A DNA stretch of 64,000 nucleotides, taken from the NCBI GenBank assembly GCA_021808195.1, contig JAKBCE010000004.1, positions 124,001 to 188,000 of the forward strand. The letters run 5' to 3'. The stretch comes from Pseudomonadota bacterium. Lineage in GTDB: Bacteria > Pseudomonadota > Gammaproteobacteria > Steroidobacterales > Steroidobacteraceae. Both the position numbers and the translations under genes were made by a program. The notes under the pieces were generated by a model. The model saw only the letters and a program-made list of their open reading frames with translations, was not told the origin of the DNA and ran no database searches. Within the stretch, counting starts at the first letter, position 1. Every line of letters starts with the position of its first letter. Shown here piece by piece: positions 26,299 through 34,693 of the stretch.

Positions 26299-27537
26299 TC
26301 AGCGCCCTCCCGGCGCACGCAAAAAGGACACGCTCTTCGCCTCCTTGCCGAGCAGGGTCGCCACGGTCAGCGCCACGGCGACGATGCCGAGCGTTGCGGC
26401 GAGCACCGCGGCAAGATCGTGACCATGGCGTGCGGCGATCGCAGACTGCGCCGGCGCGAGTAGCGCCATGGCGAAATTGCCGAGCTGGTACGCGAAGGCC
26501 GGCAGGATTGCCCGCACCCCTGGCGGGGAGAGTTCATTCAGGTGCGCCGGCACGATACCCCAGGCCCCCTGCACCATGAACTGCATCAGGAACGCCCCGA
26601 GTGCCAGCAGCGGCACGCTCGGGGCGTACGTCCAGAGCGGAATCACCGGCACGGCGAGCAGCGCCGCGCTGGCGATCGCCTTGCGGCGGCCGATGCGCTC
26701 GGACAGGGCGCCAAAGACCATGCCACCGAGCAATGCGCCGATGTTCATCAACATCAGCAGATCATCGGCGCGCGCGCCGCTCAGTCCGCGTTGCCCGATC
26801 AGGAACGGCTTATACAGATCCTGCGAGCCGTGCGAAAACGCATTGAACAGCGCCATGAGCGCAATCATGTACAGCAACAGCGGCAGGTTGGCCGCCGCGA
26901 TGCGACCGATCTCGCGCAGCGAGGCGCGCCGGGCATGTCGGCCCTCGAGCCACGCCGGTGATTCCTCGACCCCGATGCGGATATAGAGCACGAGCAGCGC
27001 CGGTAACGCCCCGATGATGAACAGTCCGCGCCAGCCGACCGTCGCGAAGAACAGGCGCGAGACGGCGGCAGCGAGCAGGAAGCCGAGCACGTAACCTTCC
27101 TGCAACAGTCCGGAGAAGAACCCGCGTCCCTGCGCCGGCAGGGTCTCGAATGCGAGCGCCGCGCCGACCCCCCACTCCCCGCCCATGGCAAGACCGAATA
27201 CCGCGCGCAGCGCGAGCAGCACGGCGAGATTTGGCGCGAACGCCGAGGCGAGTTCGATCAGCGCGAAGGACAGCACGTTCGCCATGAGAATCGGGCGGCG
27301 CCCGTACTTTTCCGCGAGCCAGCCGAACAGCAGCGCGCCCAGGGGGCGCATCGCCAGAGTGAGGGTGATGCCGAAGCTCACCGCCGTGAGACTGACCCGG
27401 AAATCCGAGCCGATCGCGTGCAGGGAGACAATGAAAATGAAGAAATCAAACGCATCGAGTGTCCAGCCGCCGAGCGCCGCAAAATAGGCGTGGCGCTGCG
27501 CGCGCGTCAGTTTGGCGAAGTTCTCGATCAGTCTCAT
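26299..27537 (-). CDS. MFS transporter (SHS/metabolite:H+ symporter-like)
   Basis: This 412-residue protein has 12 hydrophobic segments. The N-terminal GGWTLDAFDFFIFIV and the loop 2-3 motif RPLGALLFGWLAEKYGRR mark the sugar/metabolite-proton symporter branch of the major facilitator superfamily, near lactate-type (SHS) carriers. The ATG at 27537 has GGGAG about 8 bp upstream and is preferred over longer readings that overlap the POT gene. It is 26 bp downstream of the POT peptide transporter gene and is probably co-transcribed. The substrate is not known; a monocarboxylate is a guess. Confidence 0.87.
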   Translation of the reverse strand: MRLIENFAKLTRAQRHAYFAALGGWTLDAFDFFIFIVSLHAIGSDFRVSLTAVSFGITLTLAMRPLGALLFGWLAEKYGRRPILMANVLSFALIELASAFAPNLAVLLALRAVFGLAMGGEWGVGAALAFETLPAQGRGFFSGLLQEGYVLGFLLAAAVSRLFFATVGWRGLFIIGALPALLVLYIRIGVEESPAWLEGRHARRASLREIGRIAAANLPLLLYMIALMALFNAFSHGSQDLYKPFLIGQRGLSGARADDLLMLMNIGALLGGMVFGALSERIGRRKAIASAALLAVPVIPLWTYAPSVPLLALGAFLMQFMVQGAWGIVPAHLNELSPPGVRAILPAFAYQLGNFAMALLAPAQSAIAARHGHDLAAVLAATLGIVAVALTVATLLGKEAKSVSFLRAPGGR

Positions 27538-27563
27538 GCTTGTGCTCCCACTCGCGGACCCGG

Positions 27564-29057
27564 TTAGCCCACGCCGGCCATCAATCGCTTCACCGGCGCG
27601 GTGATCAACAGCAGCAGCGCCCCGCCGCCGGCGCTCCACCAGAACAGCTTCAGGTACAGCGCCGGCAGCGTCGCCAGATGCTGGGCGTTATAGTCGCCCG
27701 AGAGCAGCCCGGCGAGAAAGCTGCCGAGTGCCAGGGTCAGGAACCACAAGCCCATCGTCTGTCCGGCGAAGCGCGCAGGCGCCAATTGGGTGGTCGAGGA
27801 CAGGCCCACCGGCGAGAGGCACAACTCGCCGCAGGCGTTGAGGAAGTAGGTGGCGGTCAGCCACAGTGGGGAGACCCGCTGCCCGTGCATCACTCGCAGC
27901 GCCGCCCCATACATCACGAGCATGCTCGCAGCCATCAGCAGCAGCCCCCAGGCGAATTTCGCCGGTGAGGACAAGTCTCGTCCGCGCCGGCCGAGGGCGA
28001 CCCAAAGAGCCGCAAACAGCGGCGCCAGCGTGATGATGAATACGGGGTCGACGGCTTGCATGTCGCCGGCCGGCATGCGCCAGCCGAACAGGTTCAAATC
28101 GGTGTAGCGTTCGGCGAACAGCGTGAACGAGCCGAACATCTGCATGTAAGCCATCCAGAATACGGTGGATGCCGCAAACAGCGCCATCATGGCGAACACG
28201 CGGCCGCGCTCCTCGCGGCTGAGTCCCCCCGCGAGCGCCATGTACAGCAGATACGCTGCCATCAGAATGCCGACTGCCCAGGAAATCGATGCCGACAGAC
28301 TGACCGCATTGAGCGTGAGGCGGCCCGTGAGCGTCAGAAACACCAGCAGCACGATCAAGGCCGTGAACCCCCACAGGGCGAGCCAGGAGCGCCGCTCAGT
28401 GTTCGCGGGCGCGTTGCCTGCGCGTCCCAGGTAGCGCTGCGTGGCGAGGAATTGCACGACCCCGATCAGCATGCCGAGGGCAGGCAGAGCGAACCCCGCG
28501 TGCCAGCCGAAATGTTGGGCTACGACCGGCACGAACATCGGACCGAATAGTGAGCCGATGTTGATGCCCATGTAGAAAATCGAGAAGCCGGCGTCGCGCC
28601 GTGAGCCGCCCTCGGGGTATAGCGCGCCCACCGTGGCGCTGACGTTGGGCTTGAGCAGGCCCACGCCGAGCACGTTGAAGATGAGACCGAGGAAGAACGC
28701 GCGGTGGCTGCCGGCGGCGAGCAGAGCGTTGCCGGCGCTGATCAGCAGCCCGCCGACGAGCACGGCCCGGCGGCCACCGATCAGTCGGTCGGCGATCCAG
28801 CCGCCGAGCAGCGACAACAGGTAGGTGCCGCCGAAATACAGACCGACGATGGCGTTGGCGCTGCGATCCCCGACACCCAGTCCGCCGCGGCCGCTGGCGG
28901 CGACCATGAACAGGATCAGAATCGATTGGATGCCGTAGTAGGTGAAGCGCTCCCACATCTCGGTGAAGAACAGTGTCGCGAGGCCACGCGGGTGGCCGAA
29001 CAGAACGCGCTCCACGGCGGGCTCGGCGTGCCGCGTGTCAGTGCTGGTCGTGCGCAT
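27564..29057 (-). CDS. POT/PTR family proton-dependent oligopeptide transporter
   Basis: This 497-residue inner-membrane symporter takes up di- and tripeptides. The POT proton-coupling motif ExxER is seen in FFTEMWERFTYYGIQ at residues 31-45. The second signature is LIFNVLGVGLLKPNVSATVG, followed by FSIFYMGINIGSLFGP. About 12-14 hydrophobic helices are present. It precedes the MFS gene on the same strand and follows tatC after 52 bp. Confidence 0.94.
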   Translation of the reverse strand: MRTTSTDTRHAEPAVERVLFGHPRGLATLFFTEMWERFTYYGIQSILILFMVAASGRGGLGVGDRSANAIVGLYFGGTYLLSLLGGWIADRLIGGRRAVLVGGLLISAGNALLAAGSHRAFFLGLIFNVLGVGLLKPNVSATVGALYPEGGSRRDAGFSIFYMGINIGSLFGPMFVPVVAQHFGWHAGFALPALGMLIGVVQFLATQRYLGRAGNAPANTERRSWLALWGFTALIVLLVFLTLTGRLTLNAVSLSASISWAVGILMAAYLLYMALAGGLSREERGRVFAMMALFAASTVFWMAYMQMFGSFTLFAERYTDLNLFGWRMPAGDMQAVDPVFIITLAPLFAALWVALGRRGRDLSSPAKFAWGLLLMAASMLVMYGAALRVMHGQRVSPLWLTATYFLNACGELCLSPVGLSSTTQLAPARFAGQTMGLWFLTLALGSFLAGLLSGDYNAQHLATLPALYLKLFWWSAGGGALLLLITAPVKRLMAGVG

Positions 29058-29109
29058 GATCCCCCGGGAATGTTGTTCTTCTGTGCCTCAATGAGCCGTG
29101 CTCTTCGGC

Positions 29110-29880
29110 TCAGGATGGTGCGGTCGGCTCCTCTTCGGCCGCGCCGGCGCCGGGGCGCACCAGAATGCGCGCCATGATCACGCCGGTTTCGTAGAGCAGA
29201 TACATCGGCACGGCCATGATCGATTGCGAGACGGCGTCCGGCGGTGTGATAAAGGCCGCGACGATGAACACCCCGAGCAGCACATAGCCGCGGATGGCGC
29301 GCAGTTTCTGCACCGTCACCAGATTCATCACCACCAGCAGCACCACCGCGACCGGCACTTCGAATGCTGCCCCGAAAGCGAAAAACATCACCAGCACGAA
29401 GTCCAGGTACTGCGAGATGTCGGTCATCATCGCCACGCCCTTCGGGGTGGTCGCGGCGAAGAAGTGGAAAATTGCTGGAAACACCGCGAAATACGCGAAT
29501 GTCATGCCAGTGTAGAACAGTACGATCGAGGAGACGAGCAAGGGCAGCGCAAAGCGCTTCTCGTGCCGGTACAGTCCGGGCGCCACGAATGCCCAGACCT
29601 GATACAGCACGTAGGGCATGGCCGCAAAGAGCGCAACGAAGAAGGCCAGCTTGAACGGTGTCGTGAACGGCGCTGCCACGCCGGTGGCAATCAGGCTCGA
29701 GCCCTTGGGCAGCATTTTCAGCAGCGGCCGGGCCGCCCAGGAAAACAACTGATTGGCGTACAACGCGCAGGGCACGAACAGCAGCCCGATCGCCACCAGC
29801 GCGCGGATGAGCCGCTCGCGCAGCTCGAGCAGGTGGGAGATCAGCGTCCCTTCGGCCAGATCTTCAGACTCGGGGCTCAT
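29110..29880 (-). CDS. tatC: Sec-independent protein translocase TatC
   Basis: This 256-residue, six-helix receptor binds twin-arginine signal peptides together with TatB. It shows the N-terminal [13 protein letters not shown], the conserved [17 protein letters not shown], and [14 protein letters not shown], and ends in a short acidic tail. The ATG at 29880 (MSPESEDL) is the family-like start; a GTG at 29892 would add four residues. It overlaps the end of tatB by 17 bp. Confidence 0.96.
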   Translation of the reverse strand: MSPESEDLAEGTLISHLLELRERLIRALVAIGLLFVPCALYANQLFSWAARPLLKMLPKGSSLIATGVAAPFTTPFKLAFFVALFAAMPYVLYQVWAFVAPGLYRHEKRFALPLLVSSIVLFYTGMTFAYFAVFPAIFHFFAATTPKGVAMMTDISQYLDFVLVMFFAFGAAFEVPVAVVLLVVMNLVTVQKLRAIRGYVLLGVFIVAAFITPPDAVSQSIMAVPMYLLYETGVIMARILVRPGAGAAEEEPTAPS

Positions 29881-30211
29881 GGCTGCCCGCACTCTTTAGG
29901 TCGGTCTCCGGAGGACTCTCGGGCCGTCCGTCGTTCTCGCCTGCCGTCTCCACGGTCGTGACCGTTGCGCTTGGCGCGATCACGGGCTCGGGCTCGGGCA
30001 CCGTGGCCGGTGACTGCGGCGGTGTGGCGCGGCGCCGGCCGTCGAGGTCGATCTCCTCCTCCAGCTGCTCCTGCAGTTGCCGCGCCATGGCGCGCGCGCG
30101 CCCGACCCAGCGGCCAACGCGGCGCACCACGCTCGGCAGCCTCTCCGGACCCAGCACGATCAGTGCGAGGACGAAGATGAGCAGAATCTCGGAAAAGCCG
30201 AAGTCGAACAT
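29864..30211 (-). CDS. tatB: Sec-independent protein translocase TatB
   Basis: This 115-residue protein has the TatB form: a single N-terminal helix starting [20 protein letters not shown], the hinge motif GPERLP, an amphipathic helix, and a Pro/Glu-rich variable tail. It forms the substrate receptor with TatC. It starts 92 bp after tatA, with a hairpin in the gap, and overlaps tatC. Confidence 0.95.
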   Translation of the reverse strand: MFDFGFSEILLIFVLALIVLGPERLPSVVRRVGRWVGRARAMARQLQEQLEEEIDLDGRRRATPPQSPATVPEPEPVIAPSATVTTVETAGENDGRPESPPETDLKSAGSHEPRV

Positions 30212-30282
30212 GGCTGCTCAGCGGCTACATCGAGTGCGCACCCAAACCCTGCCGGTCGCGGCCGCCGGCACCGCGCAGCAAG

Positions 30283-30303
30283 GGCCCGTGCGCACCACGG
30301 GCC
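30283..30303 (-). terminator. Stem-loop between tatA and tatB
   Basis: GGCCCGTG (30283-30290) pairs with CACGGGCC (30296-30303) around a 5-nt loop. It starts immediately after the tatA stop codon. An 8-bp GC-rich stem here could stop part of the transcripts or protect the tatA message from 3' decay. Both would favour TatA over TatBC. Confidence 0.5.
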
Positions 30304-30558
30304 TCAGGTATTGCGACCGCCCTTGGGGGCCTGAGCGCCGCTTTTCATCTCGGGGAACTCGGCGTCGGCCCCATCGGAGCGGATCTGCCGGGTCTCGACG
30401 GACGAGGCGCTCTCCTCCTTGTCGCCCTCGTTCATCGCCTTCTTGAAACCCCGCACGGCGTGGCCCAGGTCATCGCCGATCGTACGCAGTTTCTTGCCAC
30501 CGAAAATCAGCAGCACGACGACCAGGATGACCAGCAGGGTCTTGAAATCGAAATCCAT
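30304..30558 (-). CDS. tatA: Sec-independent protein translocase TatA
   Basis: This 84-residue pore-forming subunit has an N-terminal membrane helix ([19 protein letters not shown]) with the FGGKKL hinge, an amphipathic helix [15 protein letters not shown], and a polar tail. It opens tatABC on the minus strand, downstream of dtd. TatA assembles in many copies around TatBC during translocation of folded proteins. Confidence 0.95.
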   Translation of the reverse strand: MDFDFKTLLVILVVVLLIFGGKKLRTIGDDLGHAVRGFKKAMNEGDKEESASSVETRQIRSDGADAEFPEMKSGAQAPKGGRNT

Positions 30559-30684
30559 AAGCTCTGGACTCCGCTGACGCGAAAAAAATGGAATAACCGA
30601 ACCGCATCATAGGCCAATTGGCCTGCCCGGGCCGAGAAACTTTGCCTGCTCGGCCCATCCGCACAACTCCGGATGGCGCCAGCG

Positions 30685-31122
30685 TCAGCTTTCCAGCCAG
30701 AACGTGACCGGTCCGTCGTTGACCAGCTCGACCTGCATGTCCGCGCCGAACTCCCCGCTCGCGACCGGCGCGTGCCGTGCGGCGGCTTGGCGCACCAGGT
30801 GGGCGAACAGCTCGCGCGCCTGCTCGGGCGGCGCCGCGGTGCTGAAGCCGGCCCGGGTCCCTTTGTGGGTATCGGCGGCGAGCGTGAACTGCGGGACGAG
30901 CAGCAGGCCGCCTCCCGCCTCGCGCAGCGAGACGTTCATGCGTCCGCTTGCATCGGGAAAGATGCGATAGGCGAGCAGGCGCTCGAGCAACCGGTCGGCT
31001 GCCGCTTGGTCATCGCCGCGGCGCACGCCGATCAGCGCCAGGGTGCCCCGTTCGATGCTGCCGAGCGGCCGGCCCTGCGCGCTCACCCGTGCCCGGCCGA
31101 CCCGCTGGATCAATCCGATCAT
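30685..31122 (-). CDS. dtd: D-aminoacyl-tRNA deacylase
   Basis: This 145-residue enzyme hydrolyses D-aminoacyl-tRNAs in the cytoplasm. The start MIGLIQRVGRARV is typical. The two active-site motifs are visible as VPQFTL (usually SQFTL) and NDGPVTFWLES (NxGPVT), so the Ser of the first motif is replaced by Pro while the catalytic Thr is kept. The length equals that of E. coli Dtd (145). It lies upstream of tatA with a 126-bp gap. Confidence 0.94.
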   Translation of the reverse strand: MIGLIQRVGRARVSAQGRPLGSIERGTLALIGVRRGDDQAAADRLLERLLAYRIFPDASGRMNVSLREAGGGLLLVPQFTLAADTHKGTRAGFSTAAPPEQARELFAHLVRQAAARHAPVASGEFGADMQVELVNDGPVTFWLES

Positions 31123-31203
31123 GATTCGCTCGCCCGGCTGGCGTTCGAGGTGGCCGGTCCGATAAGATCGGAGACTGCTTTGCGCACTGAGCCGGAGATC
31201 ACC

Positions 31204-31872
31204 ATGTCGGAACTTTGGCTATGTTCACACGTGCGTTCGGGCCGGCGAATCGTCCTGGTGCTCGCCGCAGGGATGCTTGCGGCTTTCGGCACCTCGGCAT
31301 CGGCTCAGCAGCCGCCTGCGGGCAACGCGCGTCAGGGGAAAATCATTGCCTATACCTGTCTGGGCTGCCACGGCATTCAAGGATACCGTAATGCCTACCC
31401 GGACTACGCCGTGCCGCGGCTGCGGGGCCAGTCGGTGACGTACCTGGAAAACGCGTTGAACGAATACCGCAACGGTCAGCGCGCCTATCCGACGATGCAT
31501 CTGCAGGCACTGTCGCTCAGTGAGCAGCAGATTGCCGATGCCGCCGCCTATCTCGGCGGCAAGCCGGTGACCGCCAAACCGGTTGCCGCATCGGCAGTGC
31601 CCCAGGCTGCGGCGGTGTGCGCCTCGTGCCACGGCAGCAATGGCATCGGCGTTGCGCCGATGTATCCCACGCTCGCCGGCCAGCACGAGAGCTATCTGAT
31701 CCGGGTGTTGCACGAGTATCAGACGGGCTATCGGCAAAGTCCCATCATGGATGCCATCGCGCACTCGCTCACCAACGCGCAGATTCGCATCGTGGCGGCC
31801 TACTTCAGCCACCTCAAGCCCGGCCTGCACACGGTGCCGCGGCCCTATACGCGCTGGTCGTCCGGGCACTGA
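31204..31872 (+). CDS. Dihaem cytochrome c4-like protein
   Basis: This 222-residue periplasmic protein has a signal peptide ending at SASA (about residue 36) and two CXXCH haem sites, CLGCH and CASCH, each followed by a distal Met candidate (YPTMHLQALS; SPIMDAIAHSL). The duplicated domain layout is that of cytochrome c4, an electron carrier to terminal oxidases. The ATG at 31204 is chosen because the upstream open frame runs antisense through dtd. Two hairpins follow the gene. Confidence 0.92.
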   Translation: MSELWLCSHVRSGRRIVLVLAAGMLAAFGTSASAQQPPAGNARQGKIIAYTCLGCHGIQGYRNAYPDYAVPRLRGQSVTYLENALNEYRNGQRAYPTMHLQALSLSEQQIADAAAYLGGKPVTAKPVAASAVPQAAAVCASCHGSNGIGVAPMYPTLAGQHESYLIRVLHEYQTGYRQSPIMDAIAHSLTNAQIRIVAAYFSHLKPGLHTVPRPYTRWSSGH

Positions 31873-31904
31873 GCCTCAGCGTCGGCGCCGCCGGCACACA
31901 ACAC

Positions 31905-31936
31905 GGTCCGGGGAGGGAGCAGGCCCCCCCCGGACC
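31905..31936. terminator. 9-bp hairpin after the cytochrome c4 gene
   Basis: GGTCCGGGG (31905-31913) pairs exactly with CCCCGGACC (31928-31936) around a 14-nt loop. It begins 33 bp after the stop codon. There is no U-tract. Confidence 0.55.
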
Positions 31937-32070
31937 GCAATTCACCGGCCGGGGAACCGGCGTCGGCTGGGCGCACTCCACGCCCTTGATTCATCGGCGA
32001 CACCGGGCGCGGACCGCCTGCGCCCTTGCGTCTGTCGCCATGAGCCTGTCCCTGTCTCGAATCAACTGTG

Positions 32071-32110
32071 GGCCAGACCGGACGGCGTGCACTCACCGTC
32101 CGGTCCGGCC
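32071..32110. terminator. Hairpin before the degP stop, minus-strand 3' end
   Basis: GACCGGACGG (32076-32085) pairs with CCGTCCGGTC (32096-32105), and the stem extends through GGCC on both sides (32071-32074 and 32107-32110) past a mismatch. It lies 6 bp beyond the end of degP. With the hairpin at 31905 it separates two converging genes. Confidence 0.6.
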
Positions 32111-32116
32111 CGCCGG

Positions 32117-33577
32117 TCACTGCACCTCGACCGGAACGAAGATCCGCGCGTCGCCACGCTGAATCAGTAGCGCGACATGGCCTTTGGACTTGGCCACGGC
32201 CGCCTGCAGCTGGCTCGCCGTGGAGACCGGCTCGCCGTTGGCCGAGAGGACGATGTCACCGGGCTGGATACCGGCATCCTCCGAGGGGCCGCTGACGCCC
32301 TGCACCATCAGGCCGCCGTGGGTGTTGTCCTGCTGCTGCTCATCCGCCGTCAGCGGGCGGACCACCAGGCCCAGCCGGCCGCCGGGCCGGTTCGCGCTGC
32401 CGGCGGCAGCCAGCGACTTGGTGCCCATGGCGCCCAGGGTGGCGATCACGTGCCGCGCAGCGTGATTGCGCCAGATGGTGAGATTCACCTTGGTGCCCGG
32501 GGGCAGACTCGCGATGCGCACCGGCAGATCGTTCGAATCTTCGATCTTGCGGCCGTTGAGCGCGATGATGACATCGCCGGGCTCGATGCCCGCAGCCTGC
32601 GCGGGGGAGTTGGGGTTGACGCTCGCGACGAGCGCACCTTCCGGCGCCGGCAGCCCGAAGGAGTCGGCGAGTCCCTGGTCGACCGGCTGGATGTAGATGC
32701 CGAGCTCACCGCGGCGGACGTGTCCGGTGGCGATCAGCTGGTCGGCCACGTGCATCGCCACGTTGATCGGAATCGAGAACGACAGGCCCATGAAGCCGCC
32801 CGAGCGGCTGTAGATCTGCGAGTTGATGCCGACCACCTGGCCCTGCATGTTGAACAGCGGACCGCCGGAATTGCCCGGATTGATCGGCACGTCCGTCTGG
32901 ATGAACGGCACGTAATTCGAGTGCGGCAGCATGCGGCCCTTGGCGCTGACAATGCCCGCGGTGGCACTGTTGTCGAAGCCGAATGGTGCGCCGATCGCGA
33001 GCACCCATTGGCCGACCTCGAGGTCACTCGAGTCCCCGATGTGCACGGTCGGCAGATCATTGGCGGCAATCTTGATCACGGCGACATCGGAGACTTTGTC
33101 GATGCCGATGATCTTGGCCGGATATTCCCGCCGATTGCGCAACTGCACGGTCACCTTGCTCGCGCCGGCGACCACGTGCGCGTTGGTGAGAATGAGGCCG
33201 TCCGGACGGATAATGAAGCCCGAGCCCTCGCCCTCGATGGGGGTCTGTTGCGGCGCCTGGAACGGGAAGTTGTGGAAGAACGGCGCGAACGGGCTGCCCG
33301 GACCGAACGGCGAGCCCTGCATGCCCGAGCCGGAGGATTTCTCGATGACACGGATGCTCACCACCGCCGGTCCATATTTCTTGACCAGGGTGGAGAAGTC
33401 CGGCAGGACGACGGCCACTCCGCCGCGTGGTGAGCTCGATGTCAGGCCCGCCGGTGGGGTGGTGTTGGCGGCGTTGGCGGCGCGCACGCTGTACAGCGCG
33501 GCGAGCGGAGCGGCCCCGATCAGCGCGCCGAGCGCGGCGGCCAGCAGCGGATTACGGATCAGTTTCCTCATGGTCAT
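32117..33577 (-). CDS. DegP/MucD-type periplasmic serine protease
   Basis: This 486-residue HtrA protease/chaperone removes misfolded envelope proteins. It has an N-terminal signal/anchor segment, a trypsin-like domain with His in LTNAHVV, Asp in VSDVAVIKI and Ser in INPGNSGGPLF, and two PDZ domains (about residues 280-370 and 395-480). The ATG at 33577 follows AGAGG. Its promoter region carries a PmrA-type CTTAAG direct repeat overlapping the expected -35 and a TATGCT -10 (33633-33628, minus strand), which suggests control by a PmrA/QseB-family regulator. DegQ or MucD are equally suitable names. Confidence 0.93.
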   Translation of the reverse strand: MTMRKLIRNPLLAAALGALIGAAPLAALYSVRAANAANTTPPAGLTSSSPRGGVAVVLPDFSTLVKKYGPAVVSIRVIEKSSGSGMQGSPFGPGSPFAPFFHNFPFQAPQQTPIEGEGSGFIIRPDGLILTNAHVVAGASKVTVQLRNRREYPAKIIGIDKVSDVAVIKIAANDLPTVHIGDSSDLEVGQWVLAIGAPFGFDNSATAGIVSAKGRMLPHSNYVPFIQTDVPINPGNSGGPLFNMQGQVVGINSQIYSRSGGFMGLSFSIPINVAMHVADQLIATGHVRRGELGIYIQPVDQGLADSFGLPAPEGALVASVNPNSPAQAAGIEPGDVIIALNGRKIEDSNDLPVRIASLPPGTKVNLTIWRNHAARHVIATLGAMGTKSLAAAGSANRPGGRLGLVVRPLTADEQQQDNTHGGLMVQGVSGPSEDAGIQPGDIVLSANGEPVSTASQLQAAVAKSKGHVALLIQRGDARIFVPVEVQ

Positions 33578-33643
33578 AGCAGCCTCTGCGAGTCCGATGG
33601 TCAGTCTGCGAACGAATCCAGATGGCGAGCATAGGGGGCCAAT

Positions 33644-33660
33644 CTTAAGTGACCCTTAAG
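33644..33660 (-). promoter_or_regulatory. PmrA/QseB-type box upstream of degP
   Basis: The sequence is CTTAAG, 5 bp, CTTAAG, which fits the PmrA (BasR) consensus (C/T/A)TTAA(G/T)-N5-(C/T/A)TTAA(G/T) perfectly, as recalled. It ends 10 bp upstream of a TATGCT -10 hexamer, covering the -35 position where OmpR-family activators bind. The nearest regulator of this family is encoded at 37940-38599. Confidence 0.65.
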
Positions 33661-33686
33661 GGCGGGCCGCCCCCGGCAGCTGCCAC

Positions 33687-34658
33687 TCAGGCGGCGCGCG
33701 TGTCCAGCCAATGGACCAGGCCCTGCGTGTTCAGCTCCAGGTCCCCGGCGAGCAGCTCGGCCAGCCGCGCCTCGCTCACCGGGCAGCCGTGCCGGTGTGC
33801 CAAGTCGCGCCACAGGTGCCACATCGCCGCCTGAATCGCGCCGGGGCGATCCGCAGCGCCGGCGTTTGCGCGGGCGATGCGCTCGAGCTCTTGCAGCTGC
33901 TGCAGCAGCGAGTCCCCGAGCCGTGGCACGTCGGTGACGCGGCTGTAGTGCATCAGGTACATCGCCTCGGGCGCGTAGCCGAGCAGCCGCTCGATCGAGG
34001 CGCGCATCTGTGCGGGGTCGAACTGGGTCGGCGTGGTGGTCGGGGTGATGAAGGCGCCCGCGGGACTGTCGAGCTCGCGGTAGGAGATGCCGAAGGTGTC
34101 GCCGGTGAACATGCAGCGGTGCGCCGCATCGACGAACACTTGATGGTGCAGAGCATGCCCGGGCGTGTGCAGGACTTCGAACTCCCGGCCCGCGAGGCTC
34201 ACTCGCTCCCCGTCGTGGGTGACGTGCACGCGCTCGGCGGCGATCGGCTCGATCCGTCCATAGAGCCGCTCGAAGCGCTCCGGGCCGTAGACGGCCCGCG
34301 ATCCGGCCGTGAGTCGTGTCGGATCGATCATGTGCGGCGCGCCTCGCGGGTGCAGCACGCACACGGCATTCGGCAGCGCGCGCATCAGCGCGCCGGCGCC
34401 CCCGGCGTGATCGAGGTGTACGTGCGTCAGCAGGACGTACTCGACCGCTTCGGGCCTGAGACCGAGTGCCCCGAGCGCCGCGAGCAGATAGGGAACCGAA
34501 TGATTGGTGCCCACGTCGACAAATGCCGCGCGCCCGCCATGGCGCACGATGTGCGCGGCGGCGTGACCGGGATACAGGTATTCGGTATCAACGGCCGTGA
34601 TGCCATCGGGGTGATGCAACAGTCTGGGAGTCGGCAGCGCCGAAGCCTCGTCTCTCAT
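33687..34658 (-). CDS. Metallo-beta-lactamase-fold hydrolase
   Basis: This 323-residue protein has the zinc-binding motif THVHLDHAGGAG, HTPGHALHH and the Asp in MFTGDTFGISY, so it should be an active binuclear metal hydrolase of the glyoxalase II-like group. There is no signal peptide. The last 100 residues form a helical extension common in this subgroup. The substrate is unknown; thioesters are the usual suggestion. The gene is divergent from the S9-like gene with 35 bp between the starts. Confidence 0.88.
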   Translation of the reverse strand: MRDEASALPTPRLLHHPDGITAVDTEYLYPGHAAAHIVRHGGRAAFVDVGTNHSVPYLLAALGALGLRPEAVEYVLLTHVHLDHAGGAGALMRALPNAVCVLHPRGAPHMIDPTRLTAGSRAVYGPERFERLYGRIEPIAAERVHVTHDGERVSLAGREFEVLHTPGHALHHQVFVDAAHRCMFTGDTFGISYRELDSPAGAFITPTTTPTQFDPAQMRASIERLLGYAPEAMYLMHYSRVTDVPRLGDSLLQQLQELERIARANAGAADRPGAIQAAMWHLWRDLAHRHGCPVSEARLAELLAGDLELNTQGLVHWLDTRAA

Positions 34659-34693
34659 GCCGTCATGGTAGCCCGTTGCGCTAGCATAGCGAT

